A DNA stretch of 62,021 bases from an uncultured Bacteroides sp. (GTDB lineage Bacteria; Bacteroidota; Bacteroidia; Bacteroidales; Bacteroidaceae), in NCBI RefSeq assembly GCF_949298305.1, contig NZ_CASFWU010000004.1, positions 1 through 62,021 of the forward strand. Reading direction: 5' to 3'. Positions 16,332-24,253 of the stretch are shown piece by piece. The position numbers were made by a program, and so were the translations under genes. The first letter of the stretch is position 1, and the number at the start of each line of letters is the position of its first letter. The notes under the pieces are model-generated. The model was given only the letters and a program-made list of their open reading frames with translations, did not search any database and had not been told where the DNA came from.

Positions 16332-17612
16332 TCAGCTGTTCAGCGCCTGTTCAATGTCGGCAATGATGTCCTCGGCGTTCTCTATGCCGACCGAGAAACG
16401 GATGAGGTCCGGCCTTACGCCTGCTTCCATCAGCTGTTCGTCCGTCAGCTGGCGGTGTGTGTGGCTGGCGGGGTGAAGCACGCAGGTGCGGGCATCGGCC
16501 ACGTGGGTCACGATGGCAGCCAGCTTCAGCGAATCCATGAACTTGATGGCCACGTCGCGTCCGCCCTTCAGGCCGAAGGTCACTACGCCGCACGAGCCGT
16601 TGGGCATGTACTTCTCGGCCAGGGCGTGATACTTGTCGCCCGGCAGTCCGCAATAGTTCACCCAGGCCACCTTGTCGTTCTTCGACAGGTATTCGGCCAC
16701 GGCCTGCGCGTTCTTGCAGTGCTGTGGCATGCGCAGGTGAAGCGTCTCCAGCCCCAAGTTCAGCAGGAAAGCGTTTTGAGGCGACTGGATGCTGCCCAGG
16801 TCGCGCATCAGCTGTGCCGTGGCTTTGGTGATGTAGGCCATCTTGCCGAAGGCTTTCGTATAGGTCAGGCCGTGGTACGACTCATCGGGTGTGCACAGGC
16901 CGGGGAATTTGTCGGCGTGGGCGTCCCAGTCGAAATTGCCGCTGTCTACAATGGCTCCGCCCACACTTGTGGCGTGTCCGTCCATGTACTTCGTGGTGGA
17001 GTGTACCACAATGTCGGCTCCCCACTCGAAGGGGCGGCAGTTGATGGGGGTGGGGAAGGTGTTGTCCACAATCAGGGGTACGCCGTGGCTATGTGCAATG
17101 CGGGCAAACTTCTCGATGTCCAGCACTTCGAGCGTCGGGTTGGAGATGGTTTCGCCGAACAGCGCCTTGGTGTTGGGGCGGAAGGCGGCGGAGATTTCCT
17201 CTTCCGGGGCGTCGGGATTGACGAAGGTCACGTCGATGCCCAGCTTCTTCATCGTGACGCCGAAGAGGTTGAACGTGCCGCCATAGATGCACGACGAGCA
17301 CACAAAGTGGTCGCCAGCCTGGCAGATGTTGAATATGGCATAGAAGTTGGCGGCCTGTCCGCTCGAAGTCAGCATGGCGGCCACACCGCCTTCCAAGGCG
17401 GCAATCTTGGAGGCTACCGCATCGTTCGTGGGGTTTTGCAGGCGGGTATAGAAATATCCGTTGTCCTCCAGGTCGAAGAGGCGGGCCATCTGTTCGCTGG
17501 TTTCGTATTTGAAAGTGGTGCTCTGATAAATGGGGAGCACACGGGGCTCTCCTTTCTTGGGAGACCATCCTGCTTGTACACAGATGGTCTCAGGCTTGAA
17601 TTGCTTTGACAT
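16332..17612 (-). CDS. metY: O-acetylhomoserine aminocarboxypropyltransferase (sulfhydrylase)
   Basis: A 426-residue PLP enzyme of the Cys/Met metabolism family. It makes homocysteine from O-acetylhomoserine and sulfide and may also act as cysteine synthase. The PLP lysine is K208 in 'VVHSTTKYMDGHATS', with 'NPTLEVLDI' and 'VDNTFPTP' before it. The N-terminus 'PETICVQAGWSPKKGEPRV' and the length fit MetY rather than MetB or MetC. It is monocistronic, converges on the hexosaminidase gene and diverges from the amidase gene. The leader is too short to hold a SAM riboswitch and none is seen. Confidence 0.95.
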   Translation of the reverse strand: MSKQFKPETICVQAGWSPKKGEPRVLPIYQSTTFKYETSEQMARLFDLEDNGYFYTRLQNPTNDAVASKIAALEGGVAAMLTSSGQAANFYAIFNICQAGDHFVCSSCIYGGTFNLFGVTMKKLGIDVTFVNPDAPEEEISAAFRPNTKALFGETISNPTLEVLDIEKFARIAHSHGVPLIVDNTFPTPINCRPFEWGADIVVHSTTKYMDGHATSVGGAIVDSGNFDWDAHADKFPGLCTPDESYHGLTYTKAFGKMAYITKATAQLMRDLGSIQSPQNAFLLNLGLETLHLRMPQHCKNAQAVAEYLSKNDKVAWVNYCGLPGDKYHALAEKYMPNGSCGVVTFGLKGGRDVAIKFMDSLKLAAIVTHVADARTCVLHPASHTHRQLTDEQLMEAGVRPDLIRFSVGIENAEDIIADIEQALNS

Positions 17613-17678
17613 AGACTTGCTAATGGTTTATGATTGATGATGATAGGTTAATGCACAATCTGTTAATTAATTCTTTAT

Positions 17679-17713
17679 TTTGTCGCAAAAGTAAGGAAAA
17701 TAATGTAATTTTG
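17679..17713. promoter_or_regulatory. Divergent -7 elements for metY and the amidase gene
   Basis: Plus strand: TAATTTTG (17706-17713) with TTTG at 17679-17682, spacer 23. Minus strand: TACTTTTG (17686-17693) for metY. The plus-strand start would fall near 17720, which argues against using the ATG at 17722. Confidence 0.5.
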
Positions 17714-17751
17714 TCCACCGTATGACGAAAATACCATTCAAACTTCGATTT

Positions 17752-18756
17752 ATGGCCCGACACCTGCTCTTTTTGCTCTTGTTGTTTCTGCCTCTGGCTG
17801 CCCTTGCGCAGGGCGAGTTTGCTACTCCCAAGCGTGGCGAAGGCATATCTGCTTTCCTGATACGCAACGGCCGTCCAGGCAAGACTTATTATAACGAATT
17901 CCTGAAGCTGAACAAAAAACGGCTGCGCGGCAAGAACGAGTTACGTCTGGGCATCCGATACGCCCTGCCTCCCTTGCGCGACGGCAAGGGGAGCGGCGCT
18001 GCCACCACCTCTTCCACCCTTCGCGAGCCCCTCTTCGGCAAGGCGCTGGCCGACGTCAAGGTGACGGGCAGCCGCCTGAAGGGAGCCTGCTTCTACGTGG
18101 TGAGCGGACACGGAGGTCCCGACCCCGGTGCCATAGGCCGTGTGGGCAAGGTGGAGCTGCACGAAGACGAGTATGCCTACGACGTGGCCCTGCGGCTGGC
18201 CCGCAACCTGATGCAGGAGGGAGCCGAGGTACACATCATCATACAGGATGCCAAGGACGGCATCCGCGACGACCGCTACCTGTCCAACAGCAAGCGCGAG
18301 ACCTGCATGGGCGATTCCATCCCCCTCAATCAGGTGGCCCGCCTCCAGCAGCGTTGCGACAAGATTAATGCCCTCTACCGCAAGGAACGCAGCCGCTACA
18401 AGTACGTGCGCTCCATCTTCCTCCACGTGGACAGCCGCAGCAAGGGCACGCAGACCGACGTCTTCTTCTACCACGCCCCCCGCAGCGTGCAGGGACAGCG
18501 GCTGGCCACCACGATGAAGAACATGTTCGAGTCCAAGTACGACCGTCACCAGCCCAACCGCGGCTTCCGCGGCACTGTCAGTGCGCGCAATCTCTTTGTG
18601 TTGCGCAAGTCCACGCCCGCTGCCGTCTTTGTCGAGCTGGGCAACATCCAGAACTCCTTCGACCAGCGCCGCTTCGTCATCAGCTCCAACCGCCAGGCCC
18701 TTGCCAAGTGGCTGATGGAGGGCTTCATAGCCGACTATCGGAAATCGGTTAAATAA
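17752..18756 (+). CDS. N-acetylmuramoyl-L-alanine amidase (Amidase_3)
   Basis: A 334-residue exported zinc amidase that cuts the bond between MurNAc and the stem peptide, typically for daughter-cell separation. It has a signal peptide (MARHLLFLLLLFLPLAALAQ). A LysM-like stretch (about 28-72, 'ISAFLIRNGRPGKTYYNEFL') follows. The Amidase_3 domain (about 112-330) has zinc ligands H120 (SGHGG), a Glu in 'HEDEYAYD' (138-140) and H225 (LHVDS), with catalytic E295 (VELGN). An alternative ATG at 17722 adds ten residues but sits almost on the predicted transcription start. It is monocistronic. Confidence 0.92.
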   Translation: MARHLLFLLLLFLPLAALAQGEFATPKRGEGISAFLIRNGRPGKTYYNEFLKLNKKRLRGKNELRLGIRYALPPLRDGKGSGAATTSSTLREPLFGKALADVKVTGSRLKGACFYVVSGHGGPDPGAIGRVGKVELHEDEYAYDVALRLARNLMQEGAEVHIIIQDAKDGIRDDRYLSNSKRETCMGDSIPLNQVARLQQRCDKINALYRKERSRYKYVRSIFLHVDSRSKGTQTDVFFYHAPRSVQGQRLATTMKNMFESKYDRHQPNRGFRGTVSARNLFVLRKSTPAAVFVELGNIQNSFDQRRFVISSNRQALAKWLMEGFIADYRKSVK

Positions 18757-18835
18757 GTCTTGTCTACCCTGCCTGTCAGGCAGATGAACGGTGAGGTGCG
18801 TCAGTTGCTTTGGCTGACATGTTTCTTTGACTTTA

Positions 18836-18901
18836 CCTCCGAGCCTCTTTGCCGTTCCCTCCGAGCCTCTTTGGCATTGCCTCCGAGCCTCTTTGGCATC
18901 G
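18836..18901 (+). repeat. Three 22-bp tandem repeats (CCTCCGAGCCTCTTTG...)
   Basis: Units start at 18836, 18858 and 18880, each CCTCCGAGCCTCTTTG plus six variable bases. It lies between convergent genes. The sequence differs from the repeats at 9.3, 29.4 and 47.5 kb, but the 22-base period is the same. Confidence 0.85.
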
Positions 18902-18976
18902 GCTTCAAGCCGGATAGGGAGGGACTGTCTGCAAGACTTGTTTTTTTTATATGCCTACGAACTGTGAATCAGTGCT

Positions 18977-20428
18977 TTATGGCTTTTCCCCGATTTTGTT
19001 GTATAGGATGGAGAGGACAGGATATTCTCCCGTCAGATGCAGATATCCGATGACCGCCAGCAGGCTTAGGGCCGATTTGACGATGAGGCTGACGAGCAGC
19101 GGCCAGTTGCCGCATACGAAGGAGAAAAGCCAGAGCAATGCGGCAATGCCCACTCCGAGCAGGAAGGGAGCCGCCAGTTGCCGATAGAAGCGGTGGAGGC
19201 TGCACCTGAACAGGCGTCGGTAAAGCAGCCAATAGCACTGGACAAAGCAGGCCAGGCTTGCCACAACCATGCACACGGCTGTGCCGGACAGGCTTCCCCA
19301 CAGGAAGATGCCGCACAACACGGAGGCCATGGTGGCCGCGGCGCCGAACAGGCCACAAAGGAAGAGCCCTTTCGTATAGCCGCCTGCCTGGTAGAAGGAG
19401 CCGGACGAGGAGAGTACCAGTTGGAAACCGACACTCAGCGAGAGGATGCGGAACAAGGGGACGGAGGCTTGCCATTGGGAACCGAAAAAGCAGATAACCC
19501 ATTCGGGAGCTGAAAAGAAGAAGAGTGCGCTGAGAGGAAAACCGATGAAGGCCAGCAGGCGGCTGATGCGTCCGTTGACCTCTGCCAGGCGGCCGGCATC
19601 GTCGCGGTAGTCGCTCAGCAGCGGGTGCAGCACGGGGGTGATGACGTAAGTGACGTTTTGCAACGGCAGCGTCATCAGCCGGTAGGATTTCTCGTAATAG
19701 GCCAATGGCTGCATTCCCATGAATTTGCCTACCAGCAATTTGTCCAAATTCCGTGTGAAATAGCCTGTGGTGTCGAACAGAAACTGGTAGAGCGAGTAGC
19801 GGCCTATCCGTTTGAGGCTGTTGATGCCGGTTGTCCAAAGCCACTGTTGCGGATAACTTTTGAGTGCGGTCATATAAATCAGCAGGTTGGAAAGAAGCGG
19901 TTGCACCAGCAACGAGTAGATGCCCATGCCGGACAGGGCGGTCCCAATGGCAAAAATGCCTGTAACCGCTTGGATGGCCAGTGTGCGGCGGGCAATGTAT
20001 CTGAATCTTTTTTCTTTGTAGAACAGCGTGTTGGGGACGACGGATGCGGCAGATAGAAACAGACTTGCCGACAACCAGCGGCATAGCGGAAGCAGGCGCG
20101 GGTCGTGATAGAAGGCGGCGGCAGGCCCCGCGAGGGCAAATACCAGTGCGGCCAACACTCCGCCTATCCACAGAGTGGCCATGTAGATTTCGTTGATGTC
20201 GCGGTTGCCCAGCTCTTTGTGCTGGATGATGGCTGACGCTATGCCTGCATTGGCCAGCACGCTGAAGAACTGAATAAGTACCGTGGCTATGGAAACAGTA
20301 CCGAAGTCGGACGGGGGCAGCAAACGTGCCAGTATGCCCGTCACGGCCAGAGAGATGAACAGACCTGCATATTTGGACAAGGCGGAATACATCACTCCCG
20401 AAAACAGTTGGTGTTTCAGGTTCGTCAT
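18977..20428 (-). CDS. Oligosaccharide flippase (Wzx-like, MOP superfamily)
   Basis: A 483-residue polytopic membrane protein with about 12-14 hydrophobic helices. It should flip undecaprenyl-linked repeat units across the inner membrane. The N-terminus 'LKHQLFSGVMYSALSKYAG' and 'GILARLLPPSDFGTVSIAT' are typical of the polysaccharide-export flippase family. ATG 20428 overlaps the upstream glycosyltransferase stop as ATGA; a start 12 codons earlier is possible but less likely. It is the last gene of the exopolysaccharide operon. Confidence 0.9.
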   Translation of the reverse strand: MTNLKHQLFSGVMYSALSKYAGLFISLAVTGILARLLPPSDFGTVSIATVLIQFFSVLANAGIASAIIQHKELGNRDINEIYMATLWIGGVLAALVFALAGPAAAFYHDPRLLPLCRWLSASLFLSAASVVPNTLFYKEKRFRYIARRTLAIQAVTGIFAIGTALSGMGIYSLLVQPLLSNLLIYMTALKSYPQQWLWTTGINSLKRIGRYSLYQFLFDTTGYFTRNLDKLLVGKFMGMQPLAYYEKSYRLMTLPLQNVTYVITPVLHPLLSDYRDDAGRLAEVNGRISRLLAFIGFPLSALFFFSAPEWVICFFGSQWQASVPLFRILSLSVGFQLVLSSSGSFYQAGGYTKGLFLCGLFGAAATMASVLCGIFLWGSLSGTAVCMVVASLACFVQCYWLLYRRLFRCSLHRFYRQLAAPFLLGVGIAALLWLFSFVCGNWPLLVSLIVKSALSLLAVIGYLHLTGEYPVLSILYNKIGEKP

Positions 20429-21555
20429 ATTTTCGATGCTGTAAGATAATTCATTACTGTGCACATTTGATTCTTCCAGGAAAGATGACTGATGGAAGAA
20501 CGGATTTGCGCAGGTGTCAAGGTTTGTCGGCGCACAAATTCGAGCAGTGATTTGAGGTCTATGGGTGATTCGTCGGCAGGTACCCGCAGTACGTATGGCA
20601 TGAGCTCGAAGTCGGCATCGTGTTCAGAGCAGACAAAGGCCAGTCCACGGGCGGCATATTCGCGGTTTTTCAGTGTCTTCAGGCTGAAAATGCCGCTACG
20701 ATGGCGGCCCAGGCTACCCACGGCCAGGTCGGCCTGGCAAAAGAGGTTGTCAAGTGCCGTATCGTGCAGGGGGCCGTGAAGAATGACATACGGCTCCAGA
20801 CCATAACGGCGGATGGGGGTCAGAATATCCTCTTCTTCCCGCTTGCCGCTGAACTCGCCGGCCAGGTGGAAATAGACTTTGCATGTGGGAGTACTTTGGT
20901 AATATTGGGCCAATCCGTGTATGAGCCGGTCGTAGCCGTGCCAGAAGTGTATCTCGGCAACGGCTACAAGGTGTACTTCATGATTGAGGTCGTGTCCTGT
21001 GGCGGTATGGAGAGGCAGGGCGCTGAAATCGATGCCATTGGAGAGACGCAACGTTGGTCGGCCAAAGAGGGTGGGGTGGTCAGAATAGGTAATCACGACG
21101 TCCATATACCGGCAGAAGGCATGACGGAAGAGACGGTCTGTCAGGAGCTGTATCTTTTCCTTTGCCGTATGGTACTCACCGTCGTAGGGATAGGTAGGTA
21201 TCTCCAGCAGCAACCGTATGTTGAGTCGTTTTAGTCCCTGGGCCAGGCGGATGGTAAAAGGATTTGCATTGTGGAAAGAACGGATATAGACAGCGTCTAT
21301 GCCGGCGCTTTCTGCATAGCGCAGCAATGGGCTGAAGTCCATGCGTTTGCGCAGTTTGTCCCGCCAACCATGTCCCAGGTCGGCCAGCAGTTGTCCGTTT
21401 ACCATCCACATCCGTTGCCCCGAGGGATTCACGTCGTAGTAGCAGAGGTGTACGTTGGCGCCACATTCCTGAAGCGCCTTTACCTGGTAACCTATTTTCT
21501 TGCTGATGCCGTTATACTTGCAGAATCCATGAAAAATGATGAAGAGTATGTTCAT
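20425..21555 (-). CDS. Glycosyltransferase, GT4-like (GT-B fold)
   Basis: A 376-residue putative glycosyltransferase of the exopolysaccharide locus. It begins with 'MNILFIIFHGFCKYNGISKKIGYQ', a nucleotide-sugar/acceptor Rossmann start. 'LSNGIDFSALPL' ends the N-domain. The C-domain has 'HLVAVAEIHFWHGYDRLIHGL' and 'YVILHGPLHDTALDNLFCQADL'. The usual E-x7-E motif is degenerate ('SLKTLKNREYAARGLAFVCSE'), so the sugar and even the family are less certain than for the next gene. It overlaps the flippase start and lies 74 bases after the upstream transferase. Confidence 0.8.
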   Translation of the reverse strand: MNILFIIFHGFCKYNGISKKIGYQVKALQECGANVHLCYYDVNPSGQRMWMVNGQLLADLGHGWRDKLRKRMDFSPLLRYAESAGIDAVYIRSFHNANPFTIRLAQGLKRLNIRLLLEIPTYPYDGEYHTAKEKIQLLTDRLFRHAFCRYMDVVITYSDHPTLFGRPTLRLSNGIDFSALPLHTATGHDLNHEVHLVAVAEIHFWHGYDRLIHGLAQYYQSTPTCKVYFHLAGEFSGKREEEDILTPIRRYGLEPYVILHGPLHDTALDNLFCQADLAVGSLGRHRSGIFSLKTLKNREYAARGLAFVCSEHDADFELMPYVLRVPADESPIDLKSLLEFVRRQTLTPAQIRSSISHLSWKNQMCTVMNYLTASKI

Positions 21556-21629
21556 TGAGGGGAGATGGTTGAATGGTTAAGGGATGACTGATGGTCTGGC
21601 TTGCAAATCTGGAGCGGAAAAGGTTCATT

Positions 21630-22760
21630 TTAACTTCCAATGGAGGTGCCGGCCGCTGCATAGGCTTTTCGCAATTCGTCTGCGGCTTTTTCCCACGAGA
21701 ACAGGTGCGCCCTTTTGAGGCCGTAAGTTTTCTGCCGGTCGTACAAGGCGGCATCGGTTTCCAGATGAAGCAAGGCTTGGGCTATGTCTTCCGGGCTGTA
21801 AGGATTTACCGTTAATGCTTCCTGGCCTGCAACTTCGGACATGGCAGAAGTCTGGCTGGTAATCACCGGTGTGCCGCACGCCATTGCTTCAAGGATGGGA
21901 ATGCCAAAACTCTCGCGGAGTGACGGGTAGAGGAAAACGTAAGCTGCATTATAGAGATGTACCAAATCGGTTTGGGGTATGTAGTCCGAGCAGTAGATGT
22001 GGGCTGCTATATGTCCGACATTCAGGCGCTGTAACACGCGCTTCATCTGCTGGTGGTTCATGTCGGCTACCAGAAGGGGGCGTTTTTCGGCCGAACGTTG
22101 AAGGTAGAGGCCATAGGCCAGCAATACATTCTCCACGTTTTTTTTAGGGTCGGTATTGCCCAGGAAAAACAGGAAATCGGTGTCGGGAGTGTATTTGTTC
22201 AGTATGCACGCATCCGCTACCAGCGGCTTGAATCCGGTGTTACAGGCATTGTAAATGACCTGTACTTTCTTGTCGGGCATGCCCGTTGCCAAACAGATTC
22301 GCTCCTTTTCATAATGGGATACTGTGATGACTTTCTTGCAACGTGACAGGATGCGGGGGACAACGAAACGGCGGTAGAGGCGTCCTGCTTGTTGGTAGAA
22401 AGATGGGCTTCTGCGTTTCGCAGGTTCCAGGAAAATAATGTCGTGAAGGGTCAATGTCAAAGGAACGGAACAGAACAGAGGAGCGGTATTGGATGTACAA
22501 TGCAGCAAATCAGGTTTCAGCCGCTTGACCGCAAGCGGCAAGGCTACCTGTTCCCAAAGGAGGTAGGACGGACAGGAAAGCTCGATAATGCTCAGGTTGC
22601 CTTCCGCAAGGAGGCAACGGTCGGGACCGGGGGCTACAATGACATGATATTCGTTTCCGTCGTTCCGCTTTTGCAGATGACGGAGCAGTTCCAGTGCTAC
22701 GAAATCCATGCCGTGCTTGTTGAGGCGGAAAAGTCGTTGGGATTCTATGGCTATTTTCAT
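21630..22760 (-). CDS. Glycosyltransferase family 4
   Basis: A 376-residue GT-B enzyme, mannosyltransferase-like. The N-domain has 'LKPDLLHCTSNTAPLF' and 'TLTLHDIIFLEP', then 'VITVSHYEKERI' and 'VIYNACNTGFKPL'. The C-domain has 'FFLGNTDPKKNVENVL' and the donor-binding E-x7-E region 'PSLRESFGIPILEAMACGTP'. These are the hallmarks of retaining GT4 enzymes. It sits 7 bases after the polymerase gene and is one of only two transferases in the operon besides the initiating enzyme. Confidence 0.93.
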   Translation of the reverse strand: MKIAIESQRLFRLNKHGMDFVALELLRHLQKRNDGNEYHVIVAPGPDRCLLAEGNLSIIELSCPSYLLWEQVALPLAVKRLKPDLLHCTSNTAPLFCSVPLTLTLHDIIFLEPAKRRSPSFYQQAGRLYRRFVVPRILSRCKKVITVSHYEKERICLATGMPDKKVQVIYNACNTGFKPLVADACILNKYTPDTDFLFFLGNTDPKKNVENVLLAYGLYLQRSAEKRPLLVADMNHQQMKRVLQRLNVGHIAAHIYCSDYIPQTDLVHLYNAAYVFLYPSLRESFGIPILEAMACGTPVITSQTSAMSEVAGQEALTVNPYSPEDIAQALLHLETDAALYDRQKTYGLKRAHLFSWEKAADELRKAYAAAGTSIGS

Positions 22761-22767
22761 ACGTTTT

Positions 22768-24237
22768 CTATTTGTTGGAAGGAGAGGAGGATGATGGGGT
22801 CATTTGACGGTCCAGATATCGGCCGTTCATGACAAAGGCCAGCATGGCTCCTGTCAGGAAGTTGGTTGGCGGCATTCCCGGTGTGTAGGCCGCATAGCCG
22901 CTGATAATGGTTCCGAAAGCAGTGCATGTCAGGGCTGCCAGTGTCAGTCTCAGTTGCTTGTCCTTAATTTGGAACAGTACAATGTAACAGCCGTGCAGCA
23001 ATACCACGGCATTGATGAGCAGATAGAGTATCACTCCGATGGGGCCTGTCTGTATCCAGATGGATACCATATAGGAGTCTGCGGGTAGGGTGCCTTCTGT
23101 ATAAGTATCGCCTTCCTGCCACAGTTTGGGGATGTCTTCCGATATGCCCACTCCCCAGGGATGGTCTTGCAGATAGTTTGCTATCTCCTTGCGGTTTTCC
23201 AGGCGGACATTGTAGGAACGGTCTTGCGTCGGATGAAACGCCGTACGTGCCCTGCGTATGGATAGATTGCTGTTTCCCAGGTTTGTCAGGGCCAGTAGGG
23301 CAAACAATGTGATTCCTAACGTGGCGGTGGTGAAGAAGACTTTGATGTTCTTGGATAGCAGACTGAAAAGAATCAGACCGCTAAACGGGATGACCAACGC
23401 TCCACGGGTGCCGGACAGCAAAGTGCCAATCACTCCCATAACGGCAACTGCCAGATAGAAAATGGCCAGCTTGCGGTTGCGGGTGTTGAATCCGACCAGT
23501 GAGAATACGGTGGCGACCATAGCCATGTTGGTGCCGAAGTTGGCGGCATCAGAAAGCAGTGAGAAATAGCGTATGCCGCTGCTGATGATGTGCGTACGGG
23601 CCATGCCTTGTACATAGAGCAGGTAGTTCTCGGCGTTGTCAAAGCCGTAGAACCGTTGCCAAAGTAGTTTTAGAAAAACTGTAATGGTAAGAATCCCCCA
23701 CAGCACAAGACCGTTGCGCAGCATCCGTGGACTGTCGGACAACATGGAGGCAATGATGTAGATGAAGAACGGCCCCAGAATCCATCGTCTCAATCCTTCT
23801 ACAATCCCTTCGGCATGAATGCCGGGATTGAGAAACTGTAACAGTACAAATGCAATCCAAATGGCATAGCTGACGGTCAGTGTATTGACTGCATTCTTCA
23901 ACCGGATTGTATCTTTGTTGCGCCGGGCCGAGAAACCGATGGAAATCATGATAAATAGCAGCAGAATGTCCAGTACGACACTCAGTCCGGTAATGCCGCT
24001 GTAACGCATGATGGCTATGAAATAGTAGACATAGACGGCATAGAACATGTAGCAGACGCGCGGATTCAGCAAACCGTAGCCGATGGCTGCCATACCGACT
24101 GGCAGTAAGGTGATGATGGCGGCGGCTGTCAGATTCTGGCAGACAATGGCGCATACCAGTCCGATAAGTGCGGCAACCGGCAGCCAGTAGACCGGCAAAC
24201 GTAGTGACTGTCGGGATGGTATGAGGGATATGTTCAT
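22768..24237 (-). CDS. O-antigen ligase / Wzy-type polymerase
   Basis: A 489-residue integral membrane protein with about 11-12 helices. It has a larger polar loop between residues about 330 and 400 ('NLGNSNLSIRRARTAFHPTQ' to 'GDTYTEGTLPADSYMVSIW'), as in the O-antigen ligase superfamily. 'SGTRGALVIPFSGLILF' is the typical conserved stretch before the loop. Given the Wzx-like flippase and Wzc-like gene in the same operon, polymerisation of repeat units is more likely than ligation to lipid A. Overlaps are tight on both sides, 7 and 16 bases. Confidence 0.88.
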   Translation of the reverse strand: MNISLIPSRQSLRLPVYWLPVAALIGLVCAIVCQNLTAAAIITLLPVGMAAIGYGLLNPRVCYMFYAVYVYYFIAIMRYSGITGLSVVLDILLLFIMISIGFSARRNKDTIRLKNAVNTLTVSYAIWIAFVLLQFLNPGIHAEGIVEGLRRWILGPFFIYIIASMLSDSPRMLRNGLVLWGILTITVFLKLLWQRFYGFDNAENYLLYVQGMARTHIISSGIRYFSLLSDAANFGTNMAMVATVFSLVGFNTRNRKLAIFYLAVAVMGVIGTLLSGTRGALVIPFSGLILFSLLSKNIKVFFTTATLGITLFALLALTNLGNSNLSIRRARTAFHPTQDRSYNVRLENRKEIANYLQDHPWGVGISEDIPKLWQEGDTYTEGTLPADSYMVSIWIQTGPIGVILYLLINAVVLLHGCYIVLFQIKDKQLRLTLAALTCTAFGTIISGYAAYTPGMPPTNFLTGAMLAFVMNGRYLDRQMTPSSSSPSNK

Positions 24238-24253
24238 GAATGTTCTGGTTTGG

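Noticed and set aside
17613..17700. SAM riboswitch upstream of metY
   Set aside because: The leader is only about 70 bases and shows no matching fold.
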